Below, in pieces: positions 21,290 to 31,568 of a stretch of 64,000 bases of DNA; position 1 is the stretch's first letter; each line of letters begins with the position of its first letter. The translations under genes and the position numbers were made by a program. This DNA is from Candidatus Accumulibacter contiguus (GTDB taxonomy: Bacteria; Pseudomonadota; Gammaproteobacteria; Burkholderiales; Rhodocyclaceae): positions 1-64,000 of the forward strand of contig NZ_SPMX01000012.1 of the NCBI RefSeq assembly GCF_012940005.1, read 5' to 3'. Below the pieces are notes generated by a model. That model was not told the DNA's origin. It saw nothing but the letters and a program-made list of their open reading frames with translations, and searched no databases.

Positions 21290-22882
21290 ATGCCGCTCAC
21301 AATCGGAGTTCCCAGAGAGACTGCTGCAGAAGAAAAACGGGTTGCGACCGTACCCGAGGTCGTTGAAAAACTGATCAAGCTGGGATTCGCCGTGCAGGTC
21401 GAATCCGGCGCCGGCGATGCCGCGAACATCTCGGACGACGCGTACAAGGCTGCCGGCGCTGCGATCGCCGAAGGAGCGGCCAACCTTTGGTCGTCGTCGG
21501 ACATCATCTTCAAGGTACGTGGGCCGTCAGCAGCAGAAGTCGGCCTGATGCGCGAGGGGAGCACGCTGGTCAGCTTCATCTGGCCGGCCCAGAACCCCGA
21601 GCTTCTGCAGCAACTCGCTGCGCGCAAGGCGACCGTGCTGGCCATCGACTCGCTGCCGCGCACGCTCTCGCGCGCCCAGAAGATGGACGCGCTGACCTCC
21701 CAGGCTGGCGTTGCTGGCTACCGCGCCGTCATCGAGGCCGCCAACGCCTTCGGTCGCTTTTTCAACGGCCAGATCACGGCGGCTGGCAAGGTTCCGCCGG
21801 CCAAGGTCTTCATTGCTGGCGCTGGCGTCGCCGGCCTGGCGGCGATTGGCACTGCCGCCAACCTCGGCGCGATCGTTCGCGCCAACGACACGCGTGCCGA
21901 AGTGGCCGATCAGGTCGCGTCGCTGGGCGGTGAATTCGTCAAGGTTGATTACGAGGAAGAAGGTTCCGGCGGCGGCGGTTACGCGAAGGTGATGAGCGAG
22001 GGCTTCCAGAAAGCCCAGCGCGAGATGTACGCCAAGCAAGCCCGGGAGGTGGACATCATCATCACCACCGCGCTGATTCCCGGCAAGCCGGCGCCCAGGC
22101 TGATCACCGCCGAGATGGTGCGCTCAATGAAAGCGGGCAGCGTAATCGTCGACATGGCTGCCGAACAGGGCGGCAACTGCGAGCTGACCGAGCCCGGCCG
22201 GGCGGTGGTGAAGCACGACGTCACCATCATCGGCTACACCGACCTGGTCAGCCGCCTGGCTCGGCAGTCTTCGACGCTGTACAGCACCAACCTGTTCCGC
22301 CTCGCCGAGGAACTGTGCAAGACCAAGGACGGCATCATCGACGTCAACATGGAAGACGAAGCCATCCGCGGCCTGACTGTAATCAAGGAAGGCAATGTCA
22401 CTTGGCCGCCCCCGGCACCAAAGCCATCGGCAGCGCCAGTTGCGCCAGCGGCGGCGGCCCAGCCGGTGGTTGCCGCGAAAAAATCGCATGGTCATGGCAA
22501 GGGCAGCGCTCCGGCTTCCGGCACCGCCGTGGCCATGCTCTTTGCCGCCGCCGCAGTAATCTTCTGGTTCATCGGGGCGGGCGCGCCTGCGGCCTTCCTC
22601 GGTCACTTCACGGTTTTCGTGCTGGCCTGTTTCGTCGGCTATATGGTGGTCTGGAATGTCACACCGGCCTTGCACACGCCGTTGATGAGCGTCACCAACG
22701 CGATCAGCAGCATCATCGCCATCGGTGCCCTGGTGCAGATCGCGCCGCCACTCGACATCGGGCTCAGTCGTCCGGACGACTGGATTCGCTGGCTGGCAGT
22801 CGGTGCCATCGTACTGGCGACGATCAACATGTTCGGTGGTTTCGCCGTAACCCAGCGCATGCTGGCTATGTTCCGCAAATAG
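21290..22882 (+). CDS. pntA: NAD(P) transhydrogenase subunit alpha
   Basis: This encodes 530 residues. Proton-translocating transhydrogenase exchanges hydride between NADH and NADP using the proton gradient. The N-terminal dI domain (residues 1-380) binds NAD(H): [19 protein letters not shown] and the Rossmann motif [20 protein letters not shown], with [10 protein letters not shown] near residue 325. An Ala/Pro-rich linker leads to four membrane helices in the last ~130 residues (dII part), so this is the full E. coli-type alpha subunit rather than the split PntAA/PntAB form. A strong GGAGG ribosome binding site precedes the ATG. pntB follows with 12 bases between them. Confidence 0.97.
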   Translation: MPLTIGVPRETAAEEKRVATVPEVVEKLIKLGFAVQVESGAGDAANISDDAYKAAGAAIAEGAANLWSSSDIIFKVRGPSAAEVGLMREGSTLVSFIWPAQNPELLQQLAARKATVLAIDSLPRTLSRAQKMDALTSQAGVAGYRAVIEAANAFGRFFNGQITAAGKVPPAKVFIAGAGVAGLAAIGTAANLGAIVRANDTRAEVADQVASLGGEFVKVDYEEEGSGGGGYAKVMSEGFQKAQREMYAKQAREVDIIITTALIPGKPAPRLITAEMVRSMKAGSVIVDMAAEQGGNCELTEPGRAVVKHDVTIIGYTDLVSRLARQSSTLYSTNLFRLAEELCKTKDGIIDVNMEDEAIRGLTVIKEGNVTWPPPAPKPSAAPVAPAAAAQPVVAAKKSHGHGKGSAPASGTAVAMLFAAAAVIFWFIGAGAPAAFLGHFTVFVLACFVGYMVVWNVTPALHTPLMSVTNAISSIIAIGALVQIAPPLDIGLSRPDDWIRWLAVGAIVLATINMFGGFAVTQRMLAMFRK

Positions 22883-22894
22883 GAGTTGATGAAC

Positions 22895-24310
22895 ATGTCT
22901 GAAAGCTTGGCAACCGTCTCCTACCTCGGAGCAACCATCCTCTTCATCCTCTGCCTCGGCGGACTCAGCAATCCCGAAACCTCTCGACGCGGCAACCTGT
23001 ACGGGATCATCGGCATGTCCATCGCCGTTCTGGCGACGGTCTTCGGCCCGCACGTCGGCAGTAGCGGTTATGCGTGGATCATCGCTGCGATGGTGGTTGG
23101 CGCGAGCGTCGGCATCTATGCAGCCCGCACCGTACAGATGACCCAGATGCCCGAACTGGTCGCACTGATGCACAGCATGGTCGGCCTCGCGGCAATGCTG
23201 GTCGGTTTTGCGAACTACATCGATCCTGGCGCTTCGGCGCATATGAGCGGCGCAGAGAAATCCATTCACGAGGTGGAAATCTACCTTGGCATCCTGATTG
23301 GTGCAGTGACCTTCTCGGGCTCGGTCATCGCCTTCGGAAAGCTCTCCGGCAAGATTTCGGGCAATCCGCTGCTGCTGCCGGCTCGCCACTGGATCAATCT
23401 CGCCGGACTGCTGGTCGTCATCTACTTTGGACGCGAGTTCCTGCACGCTCATTCGGTCAGCGACGGCATGACACCGCTGATCGTGATGACGGTCATCGCG
23501 CTGCTCTTCGGCATCCACATGGTGATGGCGATCGGCGGCGCCGACATGCCGGTGGTGGTTTCGATGCTCAACAGCTATTCTGGCTGGGCCGCAGCAGCCA
23601 CCGGCTTCATGCTTTCGAACGACCTGTTGATCGTCACCGGCGCGCTGGTCGGATCGAGCGGTGCAATCCTGTCGTACATCATGTGTGCGGCGATGAATCG
23701 CCACTTCATCAGCGTCATCGCAGGTGGCTTCGGCACTACCGGAGGAACGCCTGCGGCCGCTGGCGGTGCCCAACCGGCAGGCGAAGTGGTACCGATCATC
23801 GCTCCGGAAACTGCCGAACTGCTGCGTGAAGCCAAGAACGTGATCATCGTTCCCGGCTATGGCATGGCCGTGGCACAGGCACAGCACACGGTCTACGAGA
23901 TCACCAAGCTACTCCGCGAGAAAGGCGTCAACGTTCGCTTCGGCATCCACCCCGTGGCAGGCCGCATGCCCGGCCACATGAACGTTCTCCTGGCCGAAGC
24001 GAAGGTGCCCTACGATATCGTCCAGGAAATGGATGAACTCAATGACGATTTTCCGAAGACCGACGTCGCGATGATCATCGGCGCCAACGACATCGTCAAT
24101 CCGGCCGCCCAGGATGATCCGAACAGCCCGATCGCCGGCATGCCAGTCCTGGAAGTCTGGAAGGCAAAAACCTCGATCGTGATGAAACGCAGCATGGCCT
24201 CCGGCTACGCCGGGGTGGACAACCCTCTCTTCTACAAGGAAAACAACCGGATGCTCTTTGGCGATGCCAAGAAGATGCTCGATGAGGTGCTGCTTGCCCT
24301 GAAGAGCTGA
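22895..24310 (+). CDS. pntB: NAD(P) transhydrogenase subunit beta
   Basis: This encodes 471 residues from the ATG at 22895, chosen because AGGAG at 22881-22885 is 9 bases upstream; an ATG at 22889 and a TTG at 22886 are too close. The N-terminal ~270 residues form the remaining membrane helices (dII). The C-terminal dIII domain binds NADP(H), with [38 protein letters not shown] and [17 protein letters not shown]. It completes the pump with PntA. A GC-rich terminator follows at 24337. Confidence 0.97.
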   Translation: MSESLATVSYLGATILFILCLGGLSNPETSRRGNLYGIIGMSIAVLATVFGPHVGSSGYAWIIAAMVVGASVGIYAARTVQMTQMPELVALMHSMVGLAAMLVGFANYIDPGASAHMSGAEKSIHEVEIYLGILIGAVTFSGSVIAFGKLSGKISGNPLLLPARHWINLAGLLVVIYFGREFLHAHSVSDGMTPLIVMTVIALLFGIHMVMAIGGADMPVVVSMLNSYSGWAAAATGFMLSNDLLIVTGALVGSSGAILSYIMCAAMNRHFISVIAGGFGTTGGTPAAAGGAQPAGEVVPIIAPETAELLREAKNVIIVPGYGMAVAQAQHTVYEITKLLREKGVNVRFGIHPVAGRMPGHMNVLLAEAKVPYDIVQEMDELNDDFPKTDVAMIIGANDIVNPAAQDDPNSPIAGMPVLEVWKAKTSIVMKRSMASGYAGVDNPLFYKENNRMLFGDAKKMLDEVLLALKS

Positions 24311-24336
24311 TCGAGAGACCTTCCTCGTTCGTTCTG

Positions 24337-24360
24337 CAACGCCCGCATGCGCGGGCGTTG
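24337..24360 (+). terminator. Terminator after pntAB
   Basis: A perfect 10-bp stem (CAACGCCCGC/GCGGGCGTTG) with an ATGC loop begins 27 bases after the pntB stop. It is followed by CGCTTTT, a short T run. Confidence 0.75.
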
Positions 24361-24381
24361 CGCTTTTCGCAGGGCGAATTT

Positions 24382-24410
24382 TTCGGATGTGGATCGACAT
24401 CTGGTAGAAT
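24382..24410 (+). promoter_or_regulatory. Candidate promoter for the CBS-domain gene
   Basis: An extended -10 (TGGTAGAAT, hexamer TAGAAT at 24405-24410) lies 55 bases before the gene. A weak -35 (TTCGGA, 24382-24387) is 17 bases upstream. GGGGG at 24457-24461 precedes the ATG as a possible ribosome binding site. Confidence 0.4.
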
Positions 24411-24464
24411 CTCACCGATAAGTGCAAGGCGCATCCGCCAGCTATCCTATCTCTAGGGGGTGAC

Positions 24465-24926
24465 ATGGAGGTCAAAGAAGTTCTGCAGGTCAAAGATTCC
24501 GCACTGTTTGCCGTACATCCCGATTCGCCACTATCGGAAGCGGTCATCATGATGGCCGACAATGACATCGGCTCGGTGATCGTCATGGAGGGAGGCAAGC
24601 TGGCAGGGATGCTGACTTTCCGCGAAGTGATGGCAATCCTCGCCAAACGCCAGACCGAGCGTCGGGTCGGGCCAACCCCGCCGATTGCCGAGATCCTGGT
24701 CATCGAGGCGATGGACCGCAACCCCCGAACTGCTGATCCGGACATGGACGTGGACGAATTGCGTCGAATCATGGTGGATTCGCACACGCGCTATGTACCA
24801 GTCATGGAAGGAGACACCATCGTCGGGATCGTCTCTTTTCACGATGTTGCCAAGGCCGTGCTCGAAGAGCGCAACCTCGAAAACAAGCTGCTCAAGGCGT
24901 ACATCAAGGATTGGCCGTCACCGTAA
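24465..24926 (+). CDS. CBS-domain-pair protein
   Basis: This encodes 153 residues, consisting of little more than two CBS motifs. The first (residues ~10-65) reads HPDSPLSEAVIMMADNDIGS then GMLTFREVMAIL. The second (~80-140) reads NPRTADPDMDVDELRRIMV then TRYVPVMEGDTIVGIVSFHD. CBS pairs bind adenine nucleotides and usually regulate a partner. No catalytic domain is attached. It is convergent with dgt, with 12 bases between the stops. Target unknown. Confidence 0.88.
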   Translation: MEVKEVLQVKDSALFAVHPDSPLSEAVIMMADNDIGSVIVMEGGKLAGMLTFREVMAILAKRQTERRVGPTPPIAEILVIEAMDRNPRTADPDMDVDELRRIMVDSHTRYVPVMEGDTIVGIVSFHDVAKAVLEERNLENKLLKAYIKDWPSP

Positions 24927-24938
24927 TGGGAAGTCGCG

Positions 24939-26061
24939 TCAGCTCTCGCCAATTGCAAACAGCCTTCGATGTTCCTTGATGGCATAGCGGTCGGTCATTC
25001 CGGCGATATAGTCGGCCACCCTGCGGGCCTGGTCACCGTCAGCAAGCACCTGATATTGCGGGGGCAGCAAGCGCGGATCGCTGGTGAAAGCGGCAAACAG
25101 ATCGCTGATGATACGTTTCGCCCTGCTGGCCATCCGCAGGACCTGATAGTGCTGATAGAGCTGGGTTCGCAGGAAGCGCTTCAGGTGACGCTGCGCTGCG
25201 TGTAAATCGTCGGAGAACGCCACCAGTGGCGGCGCCAGGTGCACCTCGGCAAGATCCCGAGGTCTCTGCCGTGCAATGTGTTTTTCGGTGGTCTCGATCA
25301 GGTCGCAAACCAGGACATTGATCATGCGCCGGATGGTTTCGTGGATCAGCCGGCGCCCGCCCACTCCGGGATACTCTTTCCGGACATCGGCAACGTGCCG
25401 GGAAAACAGGCTGACCTCCTGAAGTTGTTCGAGCGTGATCAGCCCGGCGCGCAATCCGTCGTCCACGTCATGATTGTTATACGCGATTTCATCGGCCAGG
25501 TTGCAGATCTGCGCTTCGAGTGACGGCTGTGTGCGCCGGAAAAAAACGCTCACCGAGCTTGCCAAGCTGGCGAGCGTTGTCCAGGGAACAATGCTTGACG
25601 ATGCCTTCGCGGGTCTCGAAACAGAGGTTGAGGCCATCAAAAGCAGCGTAGCGCTCTTCCAGCAGGTCAACCGTCCGCAGACTCTGCAGATTGTGTTCGA
25701 AACCGCCATGCTCACGCATGCAATCGTTGAGCGCGTCCTGACCGGCGTGGCCAAAAGGCGTATGGCCAAGGTCGTGAGCGAGCGAAATGGCTTCGGCAAG
25801 ATCCTCGTTGAGCTGTAGCGAACGCGCAATTCCGCGCGCAATCTGCGCAACTTCGAGGCTGTGCGTCAAGCGGGTACGAAAGAGATCGCCTTCGTGATTG
25901 ACGAAAACCTGGGTCTTGTATTCGAGGCGCCGGAAGGCGGTGGAATGGATGATCCGGTCGCGGTCACGCTGGAACTCGCTGCGATGGGCGGGCTCGCTGT
26001 CGGAATACCGGCGACCGCGTGAATTGAACGTGGTGACCGCGTACGGGGCAAGCTCAGGCAT
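24939..26061 (-). CDS. dgt: dGTPase-like HD phosphohydrolase, frameshifted near 25540
   Basis: If read through one frameshift, this encodes about 373 residues, the usual size of the dGTPase-like type 2 family. The HD motifs are intact: [20 protein letters not shown] and [14 protein letters not shown]. The C-terminal half has [20 protein letters not shown]. These enzymes hydrolyse dNTPs to the nucleoside and triphosphate. The break is in seven A residues (25540-25546, plus strand); with six the frame continues [16 protein letters not shown]. The start at 26061 overlaps the aroB stop by 8 bases. Position after aroK-aroB is a common betaproteobacterial order. A homopolymer assembly error is the likeliest cause. 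Confidence 0.88.
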
Positions 26062-27136
26062 GCGCGGAGCGTGCGCCGATGGCTCTGCGGATTTCGGCTG
26101 GCGGTGCTGCGTCGCTGAGTACCGCCTTCCCGAGCTGCTGCAGGAGAACGAGGCGGAGCTTGCCATCCTGCACCTTCTTGTCGTGCTGCATCAGTTCCAG
26201 ATAGCGCTCGACCTTCAAGGCCGGCCCGTACACCGGCAAGCCCGCACGCCGAAAAAGCTGCTCGACACGCAGAAGTTCATCCCGATCGATCCAGCCGAGC
26301 TGCGAAGACAGTTCGGCCGCCATCATCGAGCCCACCGCAATGGCCTCACCGTGCAGCCATTCGCCATAGCCGACGCCGGTTTCGATCGCATGCCCGAAGG
26401 TATGGCCGAGGTTGAGCAGGGCTCGCTCGCCCGTTTCCCGTTCGTCAGCGACCACCACTTCGGCCTTGTTCCGGCATGAACGGCAAATCGCTTCAGCCAG
26501 CACCGTCGGTTCTCGGGACAGGAGGGACTCCAGGTTGGCCTCAAGCCATTCGAGAAAGGGCAAGTCCCGGATCAAACCGTATTTGATGACTTCTGCCAGG
26601 CCAGCCCGCAGTTCACGGTCCGGCAGCGTATTCAGGGTATCGGTATCGGCCAGCACGAGCTGTGGTTGATGGAAAGCCCCGATCATGTTCTTGCCGAGGG
26701 GGTGATTGATCGCGGTCTTGCCACCCACAGACGAATCGACCTGAGCAAGCAGAGTCGTCGGCACCTGGATGAAGGGCATGCCGCGCTGAAAACAGGCCGC
26801 CGCGAAACCCGTGATGTCGCCAACGACCCCTCCACCGAGGGCGATCAAGGTCGTTGACCGTTCACAGCGTCGCTCCAGCAAGCCGTCGAAAATCGAATTG
26901 AGGGTTCGCCAGTCCTTGAACCGTTCGCCATCGGGCAGCACCATCTCGACGACTTCAACCCCGGCCCGGCGTAGAGGATCTGCCAGGCGCTGCAGGTACA
27001 GGGGTGCCACGGTCGTATTGCTGACGATCGCCGCTTTCGGCTGCCGCAGCACCAGTAACTCGGCGCTCTCGATGAGCCCTCGCCCCACATGAATCGGGTA
27101 GGAACGATCCCCGAGTGCAACCGTCAGCGTTTCCAT
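26054..27136 (-). CDS. aroB: 3-dehydroquinate synthase
   Basis: This encodes 360 residues. AroB cyclises DAHP to 3-dehydroquinate in the shikimate pathway, using NAD and zinc. Diagnostic segments are [20 protein letters not shown] (NAD-binding), [32 protein letters not shown] and the metal-binding [12 protein letters not shown]. Length is normal. It overlaps aroK by 13 bases at its start and dgt by 8 at its end, so the three are translationally linked in the pil operon direction. Confidence 0.97.
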   Translation of the reverse strand: METLTVALGDRSYPIHVGRGLIESAELLVLRQPKAAIVSNTTVAPLYLQRLADPLRRAGVEVVEMVLPDGERFKDWRTLNSIFDGLLERRCERSTTLIALGGGVVGDITGFAAACFQRGMPFIQVPTTLLAQVDSSVGGKTAINHPLGKNMIGAFHQPQLVLADTDTLNTLPDRELRAGLAEVIKYGLIRDLPFLEWLEANLESLLSREPTVLAEAICRSCRNKAEVVVADERETGERALLNLGHTFGHAIETGVGYGEWLHGEAIAVGSMMAAELSSQLGWIDRDELLRVEQLFRRAGLPVYGPALKVERYLELMQHDKKVQDGKLRLVLLQQLGKAVLSDAAPPAEIRRAIGARSAHA

Positions 27137-27654
27137 GACTCTCCCACCTTCTTGATCAGCAAATTCAGAACGGACTGCACCGTGATTCGGCTGCCACTGA
27201 CGATCAGGTCGGCGACTTCGCGGTACAGCGGATCGCGCTGTGCATGCAGTTCCCGGAGCTTCTGGCGGGGGTCACTCACCTGTAACAGCGGCCGCTTCTT
27301 GTCGTGCCGCGTCCGTTCGTGGAGCGTTGGCAGCGGCACATCGAGATAGATCACCAGACCACTCGTTTGCAGGTTCTGCCGATTCTCGGGCCGCAACACG
27401 GCACCGCCTCCCGTCGCCACGACACGACCTTTCAAAGCGGCCAGTTCGGCGATGACCTGTGCCTCGCGTTTGCGAAAGCCGTCCTCCCCTTCAATTTCGA
27501 AGATCGTCGGCAGACCGACACCGGTACGCGCTTCCACTTCGTGGTCGGTATCCACGAAATGATAGGCCAGGCGCCTGGCCAGAGCCTTGCCGATGGTCGT
27601 TTTTCCTGCCCCCATCAGGCCTACCAGGTAGACGTTGCATTGGTCGTTGTTCAC
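27124..27654 (-). CDS. aroK: Shikimate kinase
   Basis: This encodes 176 residues. It phosphorylates shikimate at the 3-hydroxyl. The P-loop [15 protein letters not shown] is at residues 12-26, the shikimate-binding [11 protein letters not shown] follows, and [10 protein letters not shown] and [13 protein letters not shown] complete the family pattern. It is 75 bases after pilQ and overlaps aroB by 13 bases. The pilQ-aroK-aroB order is conserved in many Beta- and Gammaproteobacteria. Confidence 0.97.
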   Translation of the reverse strand: MNNDQCNVYLVGLMGAGKTTIGKALARRLAYHFVDTDHEVEARTGVGLPTIFEIEGEDGFRKREAQVIAELAALKGRVVATGGGAVLRPENRQNLQTSGLVIYLDVPLPTLHERTRHDKKRPLLQVSDPRQKLRELHAQRDPLYREVADLIVSGSRITVQSVLNLLIKKVGESWKR

Positions 27655-27729
27655 GAGCCTATTCTATCGCATGCGCAGACACGGCAACGGCGCAGCACCA
27701 GCTGGCCGCTGCAGTAAGCCAGGCAGCGA

Positions 27730-29826
27730 TCAGCGCAGCGACAGGTTCTCGGCAACGATCCTCGGCGTGATGAAGACCAGCAGTTCGGTCTTGTCGTCAA
27801 TCCATTCCCGATTCTTGAACAGCCATCCAACATAGGGGAGGTCGCCGAGAAATGGGATGCGCTGGGTATTGGTGCGCTTTTCCTGCGTGTAGATGCCACC
27901 AATCACCACCGTGCCACCGTTATCGACCAGCACTTCGGTCTTGACGTGCTTGGTATCGATAGCCACCCCGGCTCCTGTCGACAAGCGGGTGTTCGGGGTG
28001 TCCTTGTTGACATCCAGGGTCATGGTGATCTTGCCATCCGGAGTGATCTGTGGCTTCACCTTCAATGAGAGATTCGCTTTTCTAAACGATACGCTGGTGG
28101 CACCGGAACTCGTCGCCTGCTGATAGGGAATCTCTACGCCCTGCTCGATGATCGCCTCCACCTGGTTCGCTGTCATGACACGTGGGCTCGAGATCACCTT
28201 GCCACGGCCATCTGCTTCCAGAGCCGATATTTCCAGGTTGAGATACTGCGTCAGTGTGTTGTCGAACAAACTCAGGTTGAGCAGTCCTGGTGTCCCTGTT
28301 CTTGGCGTAGCCGGCAGATTCACGAGACCGTATGTCGCACTTCTGGGGTCCGAGTTGACGATGTACCCTTTGTCTTTCAACGGCTCCACAGTCGTGGTCA
28401 CCTGGCCGGTGACCGAATCTACCACAGAGGTCTTGTTTGTGGCGCCAAAGGACAGACGAATGCCCAGATTCTTGGCAAACGAATCACCAGCTTCCACGAT
28501 TCGCGCTTCGATCATCACCTGCCGGGCAGGAGTGTCCACCTTGGCGATCATTGCCCGCACATCATCGAGGCGGCTCGGCGTGTCCTTGACGAACATCATG
28601 TTCGAGCGTTCATCGAGAAGCGCGCTGCCGCGCTTCGAGAGCAAGGTCTGTTTGGGGTCAACCAGCAGCTTCTGCACTGCTTCAGCCTTGATGTAGTTCA
28701 TCTGGAAACTCTCGGTCTGCAAGGGCTCGAGGTCGCCGATCTGCGCTCGCGACTCGAAATCGAGCTTCTCCTTGGTCGCGATTTCCTCGCGTGGCGCAAT
28801 CAGAATGACATTCCCATTCTTGCGCATGTCCAGACCCTTCTGCTGCATGATGATGTCCAGCGCCTGATCCCAGGGCACGTCCTTCAGGATCAGGGTGATC
28901 GAGCCGCCAACGGAATCGCTGACGACCATGTTCATGCCGGTGAACTCGCCGATCACCTGCAGCAGACGGCGTACATCGACATTCTGGAAATTCAGCGACA
29001 GCTTCTCGCCCTGATAACCGCCACGCGACCCTTGCACCAGCTTGTTCGGATTCTCGATGACCGGTTTGACTTCAATGACGAACTGATTGTCACTCTGATA
29101 CGCATTGTGTTCCCACAGGCCACGCGGAGTGATGGTCATGCGCGTATTGGCGCCCTGCTGAACGGTATTCACGGTCAACACCGGGGTCGCGAAATCGGTC
29201 ACGTCCAGACGTTTGCGCAGCACCTCCGGGACCGTCACCTTGGCAAAATCGACCACCAGTGTCGACCCTTGCTGCTTGATGTCGATTCCCGCATTGACGT
29301 CGGTGAGGTCCACCGTGATCCGTCCCTCGCCATCCTTGCCGCGCCGGAAGGCGATGTCGCGAATGCTGTTGGAAGTGGCAGAGGGGTATGCCTGCGCGAA
29401 ATGCTCCACCGGCGCCGTGCCCGCAGGAGTCGCGCTCGGCACCAAGGCAAGCAGCAGGCTGTTGCCATCCAGTGTTGCCTCGTAGGTCATTGCTTTCTGC
29501 AGGTTGAGGACGAGGCGCGTGCGGTCCTCCGCCTGGACGATGTTGGCACTCTTCAGATCGCCCTCGTTATACGCCTGACTCGACTTGCCGAGGCCATTGG
29601 TCGTGTTCGGAAAATCAAAGGCCATGCGCGCCGGTCTGGCGATACTGAAGGCTGCCGGCAGTGCTCGCAAGGGTTCCTTGAAGGTGAGCTTGACGTTCAA
29701 CACCGCGCCTTGCTGGACGACATTCATCGACTCAATCGAATTCGGCTGATCCTGTGCATTCGCCATTCCGAGAGCCAGCAGCGCACCGGCAAGCAAGCCG
29801 AGCAGGTATGGTTTGATGTGCTTCAT
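27730..29826 (-). CDS. pilQ: Type IV pilus secretin PilQ
   Basis: This encodes 698 residues. PilQ forms the outer membrane ring through which the pilus passes. A signal peptide (residues 1-24) is followed by two AMIN-type domains (about 30-260, peptidoglycan contact), an STN/N0 region beginning LSLNFQNVDVRRLLQVIGEF near 275, an N1 region, and the secretin beta-barrel with VEIPYQQATSSGATSVSFRK and VLVDNGGTVVIGGIY and RIPFLGDLPYVGWLFKN. It abuts pilP with no gap. Length matches betaproteobacterial PilQ. Confidence 0.97.
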   Translation of the reverse strand: MKHIKPYLLGLLAGALLALGMANAQDQPNSIESMNVVQQGAVLNVKLTFKEPLRALPAAFSIARPARMAFDFPNTTNGLGKSSQAYNEGDLKSANIVQAEDRTRLVLNLQKAMTYEATLDGNSLLLALVPSATPAGTAPVEHFAQAYPSATSNSIRDIAFRRGKDGEGRITVDLTDVNAGIDIKQQGSTLVVDFAKVTVPEVLRKRLDVTDFATPVLTVNTVQQGANTRMTITPRGLWEHNAYQSDNQFVIEVKPVIENPNKLVQGSRGGYQGEKLSLNFQNVDVRRLLQVIGEFTGMNMVVSDSVGGSITLILKDVPWDQALDIIMQQKGLDMRKNGNVILIAPREEIATKEKLDFESRAQIGDLEPLQTESFQMNYIKAEAVQKLLVDPKQTLLSKRGSALLDERSNMMFVKDTPSRLDDVRAMIAKVDTPARQVMIEARIVEAGDSFAKNLGIRLSFGATNKTSVVDSVTGQVTTTVEPLKDKGYIVNSDPRSATYGLVNLPATPRTGTPGLLNLSLFDNTLTQYLNLEISALEADGRGKVISSPRVMTANQVEAIIEQGVEIPYQQATSSGATSVSFRKANLSLKVKPQITPDGKITMTLDVNKDTPNTRLSTGAGVAIDTKHVKTEVLVDNGGTVVIGGIYTQEKRTNTQRIPFLGDLPYVGWLFKNREWIDDKTELLVFITPRIVAENLSLR

Positions 29827-30343
29827 TTACTTTGCTCCCTTCTCCTGCAACAGCAAGGTGCTCGTCCTCTCCACCCAGTCACCCGCGGAGTCCTGGATGA
29901 GTTCTCGTAGAGTGACATCCGACTCGGAAACGTTGACCACCACGCCGAAATTCTGCCCCATGTAATTTCCGATCTTGATTTGGTACAACGTACCGTCAAC
30001 CTGGATAATGGCATACGACACCTTGTTTCTGGTCATCACGCCGACGTATTTCAGCGATTCCAGGGGATAAAGCTCCAATGGTTCCTTCGGTCGATCGAGG
30101 TCAGGCCGGAAGCCTCCGCCACCTTTCCTCTCCTCGGGACCCACCTTGGCCGGCTTGAAAGGGTCAAGCAGACCGCCCACATCATAAGGCACAGCCTCGT
30201 AGGGCTCGACCACCGGCAAGGGGGGGGATCTTGGCCTTGGTATCCTGAGCCGCGGTTTTCATCCACTCACGCAAATCCTCGTGATCGCCAGCGGTACAGG
30301 CGACCAGAAAGATCGTGCCAAGCAGGGCAGCGAGTCTCCTCAT
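29827..30343 (-). CDS. pilP: Type IV pilus lipoprotein PilP, frameshifted near 30220
   Basis: If read through one frameshift, this encodes about 170-172 residues. The N-terminal part has a lipoprotein signal, MRRLAALLGTIFLVAC, with the lipobox Cys at residue 16. The C-terminal part has the PilP pattern LYPLESLKYVGVM and ALIQVDGTLYQIKIGNYMG-like residues (here YAIIQVDGTLYQIKIGN). PilP links the inner-membrane PilN/O complex to PilQ. Eight G residues (30220-30227, plus strand) break the frame between AKI and LPVVEPYE; six or nine would restore it. The start overlaps the pilO stop (ATGA). A homopolymer assembly error is likely, though the run could in principle vary in the cell. Confidence 0.9.
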
Positions 30344-31005
30344 TTCTTTCCAGCCTTCGCAGCTTGGGCAGCCTTCCTCTTCGCAGCCAACTCTTCTTCG
30401 TCGAGATAGCGGAAGGTCTTGGTAATGGCATCCATTACCAGGGTTCCATCCTTGTTCTGGGTAATGGCGATATTGTTCAAGGTGACGATCCTGGACAGCT
30501 TGCCGATATCCCCGGCGAAAGCACCCAAGTCATGATAAGAGCCGGTCAGGCGCACGTTGATTGGCAGTTCCGCATAAAAGTCCTTGACTTGCTCTGATCC
30601 GGGCTTGAACAACTCGAACTGCAGGCCTCTTCCCATACCCGCCTGGTTGATTTCGACCAGCAGAGCTTCGACTTCAGACTTGTTGGGCAACTGTTTCAGG
30701 AGTGCACCGAAGGAACGGTCAATCTCGTTCAGGCGCTGCACGTACAGGTCGAGGTTTACTGCCAGCTTCTTCTTGGCAATGAACTCATCCCTGAGCTTCA
30801 ATTCGGTTTGCTGCTTGCTCTCCAGGGATACCAACTGTTCGTCCCAGAAGAACCACCAACCGCCCAAAACGATCACCAAAAACAAGCCTGACAAAAGGGT
30901 CAGACGCGGTACCAGTGGCCAGGTCCCCACGTCCCTGGGATTCAGATCCTGGAAATCCCTGAAGATTGCCCTGTAATCGATGCTCTGAAGAGCCCTCGTT
31001 TTCAC
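30340..31005 (-). CDS. pilO: Type IV pilus assembly protein PilO
   Basis: This encodes 221 residues. One membrane helix (about residues 34-52, LLSGLFLVIVLGGWWFFWD) follows a short cytoplasmic N-terminus. A coiled-coil region (~55-105) then leads to a periplasmic ferredoxin-like fold with GMGRGLQFELFKPG, FYAELPINVRLTGSYHDLGAF and IVTLNNI. PilO pairs with PilN to build the alignment complex under the secretin. Stop-start overlaps of four bases join it to pilN and pilP. The C-terminus is a Lys/Ala-rich tail. Confidence 0.95.
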   Translation of the reverse strand: MKTRALQSIDYRAIFRDFQDLNPRDVGTWPLVPRLTLLSGLFLVIVLGGWWFFWDEQLVSLESKQQTELKLRDEFIAKKKLAVNLDLYVQRLNEIDRSFGALLKQLPNKSEVEALLVEINQAGMGRGLQFELFKPGSEQVKDFYAELPINVRLTGSYHDLGAFAGDIGKLSRIVTLNNIAITQNKDGTLVMDAITKTFRYLDEEELAAKRKAAQAAKAGKK

Positions 31006-31568
31006 TTCTGCCCTCCTGCCACGGCGGCTGTCCTCTTGAGCGAGGCATTCATGGTGAATTCATTGAGGCGCCGCTTGTCTACCAGCACCGCCTTGATTTC
31101 CAGCAACTGCGGTTTTTCAAGCCACGGCGATGCTTCGATATTGCGCATCAGCGTCGATACCCGGGCACTGGACTGGGCATAACCGCCGAGACTGATCCTT
31201 TGCCCTTCCTGCTTCAGCGAGCGCAGGTATACCCCCTCCGGCATCTGTTTGACCAGTTCGCTCAGCAAACGCACCGCCTCTGCCCGATCGCGCTGTAACG
31301 ATTCGATGATCCGTTTGCGTTCCATCAAGGCATCGCTCTGCTCCTTGAGCCGCTTGATCTGATCGATCTCCTTGTCGAGGACGGCGATCTCCTTCTTGAG
31401 AAAATCATTCCTGGCGTCCTGCGCCGAAAGGTAACCGGCAATCACCGAGTAGACCAGAACCACAATCAGCCCCGCAAGCAGCGTCACCAGGCCCAGCAAG
31501 GCGTAAAACTGTTGCCGCCGCGCCCTGCGTTTCTCTTCCCGATGCGGCAGAAGATTGATCCGTATCAT
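31002..31568 (-). CDS. pilN: Type IV pilus assembly protein PilN
   Basis: This encodes 188 residues from the ATG at 31568 (MIRINLLPHREEKRRARRQQ). The conserved INLLPHRE N-terminus binds the groove of PilM. One membrane helix (~22-46) and a coiled coil precede the periplasmic domain. The upstream in-frame extension to 31745 overlaps pilM and is rejected. Four-base overlaps link it to pilM and pilO, showing a tightly coupled operon. Confidence 0.95.
   Translation of the reverse strand: MIRINLLPHREEKRRARRQQFYALLGLVTLLAGLIVVLVYSVIAGYLSAQDARNDFLKKEIAVLDKEIDQIKRLKEQSDALMERKRIIESLQRDRAEAVRLLSELVKQMPEGVYLRSLKQEGQRISLGGYAQSSARVSTLMRNIEASPWLEKPQLLEIKAVLVDKRRLNEFTMNASLKRTAAVAGGQK

Noticed and set aside
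22124-23887. A 587-residue minus-strand frame opposite pntA and pntB
   Set aside because: It is very rich in His, Arg and Asp, typical of antisense frames, and both pnt genes are complete.
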